Positions 6,709 through 13,679 of a DNA stretch of 16,783 bases are shown here, piece after piece. Position numbers and translations under genes: made by a program. How positions within the stretch are numbered: position 1 is the stretch's first letter; each line of letters begins with the position of its first letter. Location: assembly GCA_964545245.1 (NCBI GenBank), contig CAZJFC010000039.1:1-16783 (forward strand), written 5' to 3'. The notes below the pieces were generated by a model. It ran no database searches. It was given only the letters and a program-made list of their open reading frames with translations, and had not been told where the DNA came from. The stretch comes from CAZJFC01 sp964545245. GTDB lineage: Bacteria > Pseudomonadota > Alphaproteobacteria > Rickettsiales > 21-14-0-20-44-7.

Positions 6709-7483
6709 AAAAACTCGCCCATATCGCATATAACAAACTCGAAGGCAAAAGCCCTACGGTAGTTTTCCTTTCCGGCTTTAAATCCGACATGGAAGGGAGC
6801 AAAGCCGTGTTCCTTGAAGGCATCTGCCGCGAGGCGGGGCTTGGTTTTGTGCGGTTTGATTATTCCGGCCACGGCAAAAGCGAAGGCAAATTTGAAGATG
6901 GCACAATCAGTATCTGGCTTGCCGATACGCTGAAAGTCATTGATGAACTCACCAGCGGGGAAATCATAATCATCGGCTCCAGCATGGGCGGGTGGCTGAT
7001 GCTGCTTGCCGCCCTCGCCCGCCCGCAGCGCGTTAAAGCACTGATAGGAATTGCCGCCGCGCCGGATTTTACCGAGGAATTGATATGGGAGATGTTCACC
7101 CCCCGGCAGCGCGAGGAAATGGAGCGCACGGGAAAGGTTATGATTCCCAATTGCTATGACGATCAGGAGCCTTATCCGATTACGTGGAAACTCATAGAAG
7201 ACGGACGCAACCATCTGGCNNNNNNNNNNAGGGAGAGGGAGTGCTTAAAGCCTCCTCCCTGAGGGAGGAGGCTGGAGGAGGGTTATTGCCGATAACCTGC
7301 CCTGTCCGCCTGCTGCACGGCATGAATGATGAGGATGTGCCTTATGAATTCTCCGGGCGCATCGCGCAGCAGGTGAAAAGCAATGATGTGGTGGTAACAT
7401 ATGTCAAATCCGGCACGCACCGCATGAGCGAACCGGAAAATTTGGAATTGCTGAAAAATACATTAATGAGTTTTGTGAATTGA
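6702..7483 (+). CDS. Alpha/beta hydrolase, ABHD10-like, interrupted by repeat and assembly gap
   Basis: Serine hydrolase of the group widespread in alphaproteobacteria and related to mitochondrial ABHD10 (thioesterase/esterase); substrate unknown. N-terminal piece: VVFLSGFKSDM, RFDYSGHGKSEG and the nucleophile elbow GSSMGG with Ser94. C-terminal piece: PITCPVRLLHGMNDEDVPYE with the acidic residue, then SGTHRMSEPENL with the catalytic histidine. All triad members are present. Between NHLA (7219) and LLPITCP (about 7280), where relatives have only a few residues, lie ten N and a palindromic repeat read as GEGVLKASSLREEAGGG. The literal frame changes across the N, so intactness cannot be settled. 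The start overlaps the PIN toxin stop by 7 nt. The stop lies inside a heptanucleotide array. Confidence 0.85.
7220..7229. other. Assembly gap (10 N) in the hydrolase gene
   Basis: Ten N directly precede agggagaggga, which looks like the right arm of a palindrome of the type complete at 128-148. The missing left arm probably lies in the gap, so the repeat itself is the likely reason the assembly stopped here. The true gap length is unknown. Confidence 0.85.
7230..7283. repeat. Palindromic element inside the hydrolase gene (partly hidden by gap)
   Basis: A perfect palindrome gcctcctccct-g-agggaggaggc (7250-7272, 11-bp arms) is followed by tggaggagggtt. The stretch ctgagggaggaggctgg aligns with ctgaggggagggtcagg in the murA element. 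The element is open in the hydrolase frame, although it is read in a different register from that in murA. Confidence 0.8.
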
Positions 7484-7538
7484 GTATTGTGGATTGTACC
7501 ATCTTTCCGCTATACTCAATACTCAAACCACAAATCAC
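7475..7538. repeat. Heptanucleotide array between hydrolase and coq7
   Basis: Words gtgaatt, gagtatt, gtggatt (7475-7495) are followed, after about 15 nt, by tatactc, aatactc, aaaccac, aaatcac (7511-7538). The latter are gagtata, gagtatt, gtggttt and gtgattt on the other strand. The array thus changes strand midway and forms an imperfect palindrome; ttgagtatt (7480-7488) pairs with 7518-7526. It contains the hydrolase stop codon (7481-7483) and ends 4 nt before the coq7 ATG. Confidence 0.8.
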
Positions 7539-7542
7539 AGAC

Positions 7543-8061
7543 ATGAAACCCAACCCGAATGCCGATACTATCGATGAGATCATCCGCGTTGACCACGCGG
7601 GGGAATATGGTGCAAACCGCATTTATGAAGGCCAGCTCATGGTGCTTGGGAAATCCGACCTCGCACCGAAACTGCGCCATATGCTGGAGCAGGAACAGGA
7701 GCACCTACAAAAATTCAACGAACTCATAGCCGAAAAGAAGGTGCGCCCCTCGATCCTTATGCCGCTATGGCATGTCGGCGGGCTGGCGCTGGGCATTGGT
7801 TCCGCCCTGCTTGGTAAAAAGGCGGCTATGGCCTGCACCGTGGCGGTTGAGGAAGTTATCGACGAACATTATAAATCGCAGGAAGATATTGTCGATGACA
7901 AGGAACTCAAGGCCACAATCAGGAAATTCCGCGCCGAGGAGCTGGAACACCGCGACACCGGGCTGGAAAACCACGCAAAGGAAATGCCGGGTTATGAAAT
8001 CTTCACCGGGACGATAAAAACCGTCTCAAAAGCTGCTATCTTCCTTGCAAAACGCTTTTAA
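7543..8061 (+). CDS. coq7: Coq7-type 3-demethoxyubiquinol hydroxylase
   Basis: Di-iron monooxygenase for the penultimate ring hydroxylation of ubiquinone biosynthesis, peripheral on the inner membrane. 172 residues, as in other bacterial Coq7. Iron-ligand motifs of the duplicated carboxylate four-helix bundle are visible: Glu21 (DHAGEYGA), the ExxH-type EQEHLQ at about 51-56, AVEEVIDEHY (101-110) and EELEHRD (132-138). A hydrophobic stretch (WHVGGLALGIGSALL, 76-90) is the membrane-binding region. I choose ATG 7543: the in-frame TTG at 7480 would translate the repeat array, and family members begin just before the DEIIRVDHAGE block. No Shine-Dalgarno precedes it. It is probably expressed with the hydrolase upstream and the Sel1 gene 12 bp downstream. 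Confidence 0.95.
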   Translation: MKPNPNADTIDEIIRVDHAGEYGANRIYEGQLMVLGKSDLAPKLRHMLEQEQEHLQKFNELIAEKKVRPSILMPLWHVGGLALGIGSALLGKKAAMACTVAVEEVIDEHYKSQEDIVDDKELKATIRKFRAEELEHRDTGLENHAKEMPGYEIFTGTIKTVSKAAIFLAKRF

Positions 8062-8073
8062 AAACGTTAATCT

Positions 8074-9126
8074 ATGAATATGCGTAAACTATTGCTCATA
8101 GCTATTTTCGCGCCGTCAGTAGCGCTCGCCGAGCCTAACCTTGAACGCGGGCTTCAGGCCCTTGCCGAAGGTGACTACAACGCTGCGATAAAAGACATCC
8201 AGCCGCTCGCCTATAATGGCAACTCAACCGCGGAATTCAAGCTATGCGGCATGTATTTCATGGGCAACGGCATGCCGCGCGACCTGGCACAAGCCGTAAA
8301 ATGGTGCAAATCCGCCGCCAATCACGGCAATATCGAGGCCATGTATAATCTGGGTATTTTTTACCAGCGCGGCGAAGGCGTCCACCCCGACCCGCAGGAA
8401 TCGATGCGCTGGTATAAAATGGCGGCAGACCGGGGGCATTCCGACGCGGCATTCAACCTTGCCCTGCTCGAAAACTCCCTGCGCGCTCCGGCAACCCCGC
8501 CCGCGCAAGCAGCACAGCCTGCGCCAAAAACCGCAGCAGCAGCGCCTCTTGTTTATCAGTACCAGCAACCGGCAAACCAGCAGCAACTCAAATTAGAAGA
8601 ATATTGCCTGATGGCCGCGCAACGCGGCAACCCTGACCCTGGCTGCAAACAACAGGCAGCGCAGAAACCGGCAAAAACCGCTGCTGCCACTGCGCCAGCC
8701 GGGGTAAAAACCGCAGCCGAGACAGCCGTCCAGCCCAACAGTGTTGACTGGGTCATCCGCGAGGCCAACCTTGGTAATTTACAGGCGCAGAACAACCTTG
8801 GTGTCATGTACCGCCGCGGCAACAACGTGAAAAAAGACCCGAAAGAAGCCTTCAAATGGTTTGAGAAAGCCGCTTCAAAAGGCAGCACCAAAGCCATGAT
8901 GAACCTTGCCTCGCTTTATAAAAACGGTGAAGGCACAAGCCAGAACCTTGAACTGGCCTATGCATGGTATAACCTCGCCGCCGACCGCATGAGCAACGAG
9001 GCGGACAAGAAAAAAGCGCTGGAAAACGTGCAGAAAGTTTCCCGCCATTTGAACAACGCGCAAATCGGCAATGCGCTGAATTACGTCACCAAGCTGGATG
9101 AATCGATTCCAATAGCTGAAGAATAA
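8074..9126 (+). CDS. Secreted Sel1-repeat (TPR-like) protein
   Basis: 350 residues. A signal peptide (MRKLLLIAIFAPSVALA, cleavage after about residue 19, ALA|E) sends it to the periplasm. Sel1-like helical repeats with the A..lG..Y..G.gv..d...A..W...AA..G pattern occupy about 51-121 and 232-304. They are separated by a low-complexity Ala/Pro/Gln linker (about 137-220). Sel1 repeats are protein-interaction scaffolds, and no partner can be named here. The start may be ATG 8074 or ATG 8080; both leave the signal peptide intact. It lies 12 bp after coq7 and ends a + strand gene run, converging with pcm. Confidence 0.88.
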   Translation: MNMRKLLLIAIFAPSVALAEPNLERGLQALAEGDYNAAIKDIQPLAYNGNSTAEFKLCGMYFMGNGMPRDLAQAVKWCKSAANHGNIEAMYNLGIFYQRGEGVHPDPQESMRWYKMAADRGHSDAAFNLALLENSLRAPATPPAQAAQPAPKTAAAAPLVYQYQQPANQQQLKLEEYCLMAAQRGNPDPGCKQQAAQKPAKTAAATAPAGVKTAAETAVQPNSVDWVIREANLGNLQAQNNLGVMYRRGNNVKKDPKEAFKWFEKAASKGSTKAMMNLASLYKNGEGTSQNLELAYAWYNLAADRMSNEADKKKALENVQKVSRHLNNAQIGNALNYVTKLDESIPIAEE

Positions 9127-9216
9127 CTTATTATCGTTCAGTCGCCACTAAGGCTAGCGCCCTCAAAAAACAAATTTTTGGGCTTGCCTTCGCTTCGCTC
9201 GGAACCGTTCCCTTGC

Positions 9217-9244
9217 TTACGACTTACGACCTACGACTTACGAC
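9217..9244. repeat. Four tandem heptanucleotides
   Basis: ttacgac, ttacgac, ctacgac, ttacgac without spacing, ending 4 nt from the pcm stop codon (9249). The rest of the 9127-9248 convergent region has only a weak AT-rich inverted repeat near 9167-9182 and no convincing terminator. Confidence 0.85.
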
Positions 9245-9248
9245 TTCC

Positions 9249-9914
9249 CTAAAACACAAACCCGCGGGCGCGGTTGAATTCGGTTAGTTTTGGCGCGTGC
9301 GCCTGCTCCATGCGGTTTATCGCGACCGCCTTGCCGTTTTTGGTGATAATGACGATATTCGCCGGGGCATCCGCATCTTCCGGGTTATCAAGGACCGTCA
9401 CCAACCGCCCGTCATCCTTAAGCTGGGAGATCAGGATATCCGGCAGTTGCTCGACCCTGCCGCCGATGAAAATCACGTCAAACTGCTTTGACTTGTTCGC
9501 CCCAAGCAGCAACTCGGCGGAATGGATTTTAGCGTTGTTTATACCCAGTTTCTGGAGCGCGGCATCAGCGGCGGCGGCAAACTCCCTGTCGCTTTCAATC
9601 GCCAGCACCTCGGCGGCAAGCTGCGCGATAACCGCGGTTGAATAACCTGTCGCGCAGGCGATATCCATGACTTTATCCTCCGGCCTTATTTCCGCCGCTT
9701 TCAGCAGGCGGGCGAAGGTAAGCGGGTCAGGCAGGAACCTGCCCCGGCCAAGCTCAATCGGTGCATCGGCATATGCCGCGCCCTTGAAATTTTCCGGCAC
9801 AAAATCTTCCCGCGGGATAATTTCCAGCGCGGCAAGCACCCTTTCATCCTGCACGTTGTTCGTATAAATTTGCCCTTCAATCATCTTGCGGCGGGCAATC
9901 TGGCTTTTGTTCAT
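9249..9914 (-). CDS. Protein-L-isoaspartate O-methyltransferase-like protein
   Basis: 221 residues with the order of the PIMT family: N-terminal MIEGQIYTNNVQDERVLAALEIIPREDFVPE, then the Rossmann SAM-binding motif VMDIACATGYSTAVIAQLA (82-100) with an acidic residue in AIESD (about 107-109). The region that in true PIMT holds the substrate-site AIPLGxGxTIS loop reads APIELGRGRFLPDP, so the repair function (methylation of isoaspartyl residues) is uncertain. The family alignment supports only a SAM-dependent methyltransferase of this type. It is the last gene of the xseB-ispA-mic60-hemY operon, starting 2 nt after the hemY stop. Confidence 0.8.
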   Translation of the reverse strand: MNKSQIARRKMIEGQIYTNNVQDERVLAALEIIPREDFVPENFKGAAYADAPIELGRGRFLPDPLTFARLLKAAEIRPEDKVMDIACATGYSTAVIAQLAAEVLAIESDREFAAAADAALQKLGINNAKIHSAELLLGANKSKQFDVIFIGGRVEQLPDILISQLKDDGRLVTVLDNPEDADAPANIVIITKNGKAVAINRMEQAHAPKLTEFNRARGFVF

Positions 9915-9916
9915 AA

Positions 9917-11224
9917 TCAGCTAAGCAATAAATATTTGGTTGTTCCGAACGCAACCTTCGCTGATTCCGGCGGATAATCCCAAACAATGGTGTTCAGCTC
10001 GCCGCTTTCAGAATAAAGTTGCCAGTCGGGATATCTAGCACCGGTCAAGCGACAATGCCAGCATTTATCTTCCGGCGCGGTAGCGGCGCGGTTCTGCCAT
10101 GCCACACGGTCGTCAATCTGCGCCATAAGCTGGCAGACCGCGCGCGTTTCACGGAGTTTCTGCGCCTTTTCCAGCAACTCCCGCGCTTCCGTTTTCTGCC
10201 CTTCGGTTATCAGCAGGCGGGCATAAACCGCAATGCTTTCAATATCTTCCGGCGCAAGGTCAAAGAGTTTTTTTATCTGCTTCAGGCGGTTTTTCCCGCC
10301 ACGCACGGTAATTGTTTCGTCATAATATTTCGCGAGCAGCGGATGGGTCTGGTTTTTCCACTGTTTTTCAATAATCGACCTTGCTTTCTTAAGCTCCCCG
10401 GATTCTATCAGGATCCCGGACAGGAAAATCGCGGCAGGAAGGAAATCATTGTTATATTTCAGGGCGCGCTCAGCCAGCCACACCGCATCTTCCACGCGGG
10501 ATTCCTGTTTGGCGATGGTTGCCTTGATATAATAAAACACCGCGAATTTTTCCGCCAGTTCCGCTTTATCAATGGCACGGTTTGCCTCGGCCTTGCGCAG
10601 GTATCGCTCAAGCTTGTCCCAATCCTGGTTGCGGAAGCCAAGATCGATCAGCGCGGAGTTCAGCCAGACGCTTTTCGGGCTGTCTTTCAGCAGGTTATCG
10701 GCAATTTCAAGGGCTTTCTGCGGCTGGTTGCTGTCAATCGCCTCGCTGATAAGCCCGCGGAAACCGATGAATTTCCCTTCTTCGGTCTGGGTCAAATCCG
10801 TGAACAGGCGGTTCGCAAGGTCTTTCTCGCCGGCGGTTTTCGCGGTTTGCGCCTGGAGCAGTTTCACGAGGTTTTCATCGGGAAGGGCTTTTGCCGCCTT
10901 GTCGGAAAGTTTTTTCGCGCGGGAAACATCTCCCGCCGCCAGCGCGGAAAAACCGCTTAATATGTTCTTATAGCCGTTTTCCTCGTTCTCCTTGCGCAGC
11001 TTCGCCATGAAGCGTTTCGGGGAGTTCTTTACCCAGATGACCGTCTTGAGGAAGAAATAAAGCAGGATAAAAACTATCAGCAGCAGCACCGAAACTTTCG
11101 CCATCGAGGTACGCGCCTCATAGCCTTTCAGTTCCAGCGTGATAGGGAAATCATAGTTTTGCAGCACCGTCCAGCCGAGGGCGGCGGCGACAAAAATCAG
11201 GATAATGAAAACCAGCCTTAACAT
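9917..11224 (-). CDS. hemY: HemY-like membrane TPR protein
   Basis: 435 residues. Two N-terminal membrane segments (about 4-22 and 44-63) are followed by a cytosolic helical TPR-like array. This is the HemY_N architecture associated with late heme synthesis; it is not protoporphyrinogen oxidase. The C-terminal part has CWHCRLTGARYPDWQLY, which corresponds to the alphaproteobacterial HemY metal-ribbon tail (W.C..CG...W...C..CG), but only the first two cysteines remain, so metal binding is doubtful. The ATG overlaps the upstream mic60-like stop by one base (TGATG), indicating translational coupling. The usual upstream partners hemC and hemD are absent. Confidence 0.85.
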   Translation of the reverse strand: MLRLVFIILIFVAAALGWTVLQNYDFPITLELKGYEARTSMAKVSVLLLIVFILLYFFLKTVIWVKNSPKRFMAKLRKENEENGYKNILSGFSALAAGDVSRAKKLSDKAAKALPDENLVKLLQAQTAKTAGEKDLANRLFTDLTQTEEGKFIGFRGLISEAIDSNQPQKALEIADNLLKDSPKSVWLNSALIDLGFRNQDWDKLERYLRKAEANRAIDKAELAEKFAVFYYIKATIAKQESRVEDAVWLAERALKYNNDFLPAAIFLSGILIESGELKKARSIIEKQWKNQTHPLLAKYYDETITVRGGKNRLKQIKKLFDLAPEDIESIAVYARLLITEGQKTEARELLEKAQKLRETRAVCQLMAQIDDRVAWQNRAATAPEDKCWHCRLTGARYPDWQLYSESGELNTIVWDYPPESAKVAFGTTKYLLLS

Positions 11225-12177
11225 CAGAAACTTCCTCCTGTTGTTCCGGTTACAAACGCGCGGTTATATACTTTCGGCACTTTCACCTGTGTAATTTCGG
11301 GTTTTGCCGGAGCGGCAATTTCAACCAGCCGCGTCCTTGCATAATCAAGAATCTGGCCGGTGACTTCAATAACGCGGCTCAAATTCTTGGCCTTCATCAC
11401 CCATTCCTCGCCATCTGCTTCCAGCTTGGTAACTTCCGCAATCGCCGTATTTATATCGTTTTTCTCAAGCGCGATTTCCGCCCGGCGGATAACTGCCTGA
11501 TAATCCGAACCGTCAACATCACCGCTGGTTTTCGTCACCTCAACCAGCCCGTCCACAGCGGATTTTACACTGCCCCAGAAAGTTATTTCCTTTCGGGAAT
11601 CAATCTTCCGGTGAATCTCCCTCAGTTCCTTCTTTAAAGAATTGATGGTCGGGAAATCCCCCTCCGCTGATTGCCTCAGCAGGTCAATTTTGCCTTCAAG
11701 GTCAGTTTCGCCCTGCGCGGCGGAGGAAAGGAAAACCATCCCGAAACGGAATTTTTCCGGGTCGCTTATTTTCTGTTGAAGCTCGCTCGCTGCGATATAA
11801 ATCGTGAGCAGGCGGTTGTGCTGCTCAAGCGTTTCAAGGCGTTTTACATCCGGCATAAACTGCGGGGGAATTTTTGGGGGTTCGGGCGGCAGTTCCTCTT
11901 TTGCCAAAGGCTCAGGGTCGCTCTCATCAGCAGGGTTTTCATTATTATCAGCAACAGGGGCTTCCTTCACAGCAATTTCTTCCACCGGGGGTGGGGTTTC
12001 AATTTCCGCAGTTCCGGCAAGGCCGAGTTTCCGCTGGTATTCCGCGGGAAGCAAGGTCACGCCGACCAGCCCGGCAACAGCAAGAAACAAAAACAGAAAA
12101 ATGAGGTTCCTTAAGAGTGAAGCCGGAGGTTTCTGCTTTATTTCAGGCTCCTGCCGCTCTTTAACTTCCTCAGCCAT
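11224..12177 (-). CDS. Mic60/mitofilin-like membrane protein
   Basis: 317 residues. A charged cytosolic N terminus precedes one membrane helix (about 23-43, NLIFLFLFLAVAGLVGVTLL), an acidic proline-rich stretch (about 60-107) and a helical domain. The C-terminal segment NDINTAIAEVTKLEADGEEW followed by MKAKNLSRVIEVTGQIL matches the mitofilin signature region. In alphaproteobacteria this gene characteristically lies next to hemY, as here. The eukaryotic homologue shapes cristae junctions, and bacterial versions have been linked to intracytoplasmic membranes and outer-membrane contacts. The coiled-coil part is short for the family. It overlaps ispA by one base upstream (TAATG) and hemY by one base downstream. 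Confidence 0.82.
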   Translation of the reverse strand: MAEEVKERQEPEIKQKPPASLLRNLIFLFLFLAVAGLVGVTLLPAEYQRKLGLAGTAEIETPPPVEEIAVKEAPVADNNENPADESDPEPLAKEELPPEPPKIPPQFMPDVKRLETLEQHNRLLTIYIAASELQQKISDPEKFRFGMVFLSSAAQGETDLEGKIDLLRQSAEGDFPTINSLKKELREIHRKIDSRKEITFWGSVKSAVDGLVEVTKTSGDVDGSDYQAVIRRAEIALEKNDINTAIAEVTKLEADGEEWVMKAKNLSRVIEVTGQILDYARTRLVEIAAPAKPEITQVKVPKVYNRAFVTGTTGGSF

Positions 12178-13082
12178 TACATTTTCCTTTCAGTAATATA
12201 ATCAGCCAATTGCCTTAACACATTGGCCCTTTCGTCAAAAACTTCCAGATGGGTCTTCGCCTGGCTCACCAGCATTTTCGCCTGATTACGCGCCCTGTCA
12301 ATACCCAGCGCGGAAACCAGCGTCGCCTTGCCCTTGGTCTTGTCCTGACGCACCGGCTTGCCCGCAACCTCAAGGCTGCTTTCCACATCGAGGAGGTCAT
12401 CGGTAATCTGGAAAGCAAGGCCGATAGCGTTCGCGTATCCGCGCAAAGCAATGCGAAGGCGCGGCGCTGCCTTGCCCAGAATCGCCCCCGCTTCGCACGA
12501 AACAGCAAACATCGCGCCGGTTTTCATGCGCTGGAGGTGGATAATCTCATCAACGGTTAATTCCTCATGCTCGGCCTCAAGGTCCATCATCTGGCCGCCG
12601 ACCATGCCGAATACGCCCGCCGCTTTCGCGATTTCCTTCACCAGGTCGCAACGCACCTGCGCGCTTGGATGGGTAGTATCATCGGAAAGCACTTCAAACG
12701 CAAGGGTAAGCAACCCGTCACCCGCCAGAATTGCCGCCGCGTCACCGAATTTTTTGTGGCATGACGGCTGGCCACGGCGGAAATCGTCATTATCCATTGA
12801 CGGGAGGTCATCGTGGATGAGTGAATAAACATGGATGAATTCAATCGCTGCCGCAACCTGCATGGAAACATTGCGCGAAACGCCAAAAAGCCCCGCGCTT
12901 GCCGCCACAAGGAACGGGCGGAGCTTCTTTCCCGCCGGGGCCAGGGAGGAATAACGCATGGCTTCAATCACTTTGCCTTCGCGGTTGTTTGCGGCTTCGG
13001 GCAGGATCACATCCATTTTTTCGTGAAGGTCTTGAATAACGAGGTCTAGCGCTTCTTTAAGGCTTGTCTGGTAATTAGGCAT
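12177..13082 (-). CDS. ispA: Farnesyl diphosphate synthase (polyprenyl synthetase family)
   Basis: Condenses IPP with DMAPP and then with GPP to give FPP, the precursor of undecaprenyl phosphate and the ubiquinone side chain. 301 residues. Features: GKKLRP (51-56, IPP binding), the first aspartate-rich motif DDLPSMD (91-97) followed by RRGQPSCHK, and the second motif DDLLD (228-232). Tyr and Ser at the fifth and fourth positions before the first motif fit short-chain (C15) products. It overlaps xseB by 8 nt, the classic alphaproteobacterial and enterobacterial xseB-ispA pairing, but continues into mic60-hemY and not into dxs. Confidence 0.95.
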   Translation of the reverse strand: MPNYQTSLKEALDLVIQDLHEKMDVILPEAANNREGKVIEAMRYSSLAPAGKKLRPFLVAASAGLFGVSRNVSMQVAAAIEFIHVYSLIHDDLPSMDNDDFRRGQPSCHKKFGDAAAILAGDGLLTLAFEVLSDDTTHPSAQVRCDLVKEIAKAAGVFGMVGGQMMDLEAEHEELTVDEIIHLQRMKTGAMFAVSCEAGAILGKAAPRLRIALRGYANAIGLAFQITDDLLDVESSLEVAGKPVRQDKTKGKATLVSALGIDRARNQAKMLVSQAKTHLEVFDERANVLRQLADYITERKM

Positions 13083-13320
13083 ATGAAGTTTCTTCCGTTG
13101 TTACTGAACCATCCTGGTTTTTGATTATTTTTTCAACCTTAAGCTTCGCTTCGTTAAGCTTCGCCTCGCAGATCTTGCGCAGTTCGTTGCCGCGCTCATA
13201 GTCTTTTATTGCGTCTTCAAGCCCGGCCTGCCCGCTTTCCAGCTTGCGGACGATCGCCTCAAGCTCGGCCACGGCCTGCTCGAATGTTATGTCTTTTTTC
13301 ACTTCATTATTTTCCGGCAT
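13075..13320 (-). CDS. xseB: Exodeoxyribonuclease VII small subunit
   Basis: 81 residues, normal size. The pattern TFEQAVAELEAIVRKLESGQAGLEDAIKDYERGNELRKICEAKL is diagnostic: two long helices that pack onto XseA to form the ssDNA exonuclease. I start at 13320 (MPENNEVKKDITF), although the frame is open to 13425, because the extra 35 residues look non-coding, include the promoter region and do not match the family. GGGGA on the minus strand lies 4 nt from this ATG. It is the first gene of the operon. Confidence 0.93.
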   Translation of the reverse strand: MPENNEVKKDITFEQAVAELEAIVRKLESGQAGLEDAIKDYERGNELRKICEAKLNEAKLKVEKIIKNQDGSVTTEETSYA

Positions 13321-13352
13321 AATTTCCCCGATACTGAAAAATTTGAGCGGGC

Positions 13353-13381
13353 AATATATCAGAACGCGGGAGCAAATACAA
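13353..13381 (-). promoter_or_regulatory. Candidate promoter of the xseB-ispA-mic60-hemY-pcm operon
   Basis: On the minus strand TTGTAT (13376-13381), a 17-nt spacer and TATATT (13353-13358). Start would be near 13346, giving a leader of about 26 nt before the xseB ATG. The -10 is 5/6 and the -35 3/6 of consensus. Confidence 0.4.
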
Positions 13382-13481
13382 CGAGCAAAAAAACAGAGTC
13401 CGGTATTCCAGACAGGCCCGCGCAAACTGTCCGTTATAAAAAACCGACTATATCCCCTTAAACAAAATATAAGCCCCCGTC

Positions 13482-13564
13482 ATCGCGGGTTTATCCCGCG
13501 ATCCGGTTAGCTTTGCCACTCCCGGTGATTGCCAAATGAACCGGACCCCGTCATACGACGGGGT
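13482..13564. repeat. Compound palindromic repeat of the GTCATCGCGGG/CCCGTC type
   Basis: Three nested or adjacent hairpins: atcgcggg/cccgcgat (13482-13489, 13495-13502), ccggtt/aaccgg (13503-13508, 13539-13544) and accccgtc/gacggggt (13545-13552, 13557-13564). It occupies the centre of the 13321-13679 intergenic region, which otherwise holds only the xseB promoter and the terminator below. Confidence 0.75.
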
Positions 13565-13603
13565 GACTATGGAGGATGTACTTATGGCGGGGAGATAATT
13601 GCC

Positions 13604-13647
13604 AAAAAAAAAACAGGCCGCCCCGTATGCACCCAGAGCGGCCTGTT
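13604..13647 (-). terminator. Rho-independent terminator of the lipoprotein gene
   Basis: Read on the minus strand, a 10-bp stem aacaggccgc/gcggcctgtt (arms 13638-13647 and 13612-13621, 16-nt loop) runs into a run of ten T (13604-13613 as A on the + strand). It lies 33 bp after the 13680-13922 stop, so it ends that transcript and possibly ffh read-through. Confidence 0.9.
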
Positions 13648-13679
13648 AACGCCATTATAACGGACGTCATTCAGTTATT

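Noticed and set aside
7280..7296. Inverted repeat ggttat-tgccg-ataacc in the hydrolase
   Set aside because: Only 6-bp arms, and it lies in conserved coding sequence (LLPITC), so it is probably chance.
7480..7542. TTG start at 7480 for coq7
   Set aside because: It would add 21 residues translated from the heptanucleotide array, and family members begin near the ATG at 7543.
9167..9182. AT-rich inverted repeat (caaaaa...tttttg) as a terminator for the convergent Sel1 and pcm genes
   Set aside because: The stem is almost all A-T with a bulge below it and no separate T-tract, so it is too weak to support.
13321..13425. N-terminal extension of XseB to an ATG at 13425
   Set aside because: It contains the candidate promoter and does not resemble the family. 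The 13320 start has a suitably placed purine-rich site.
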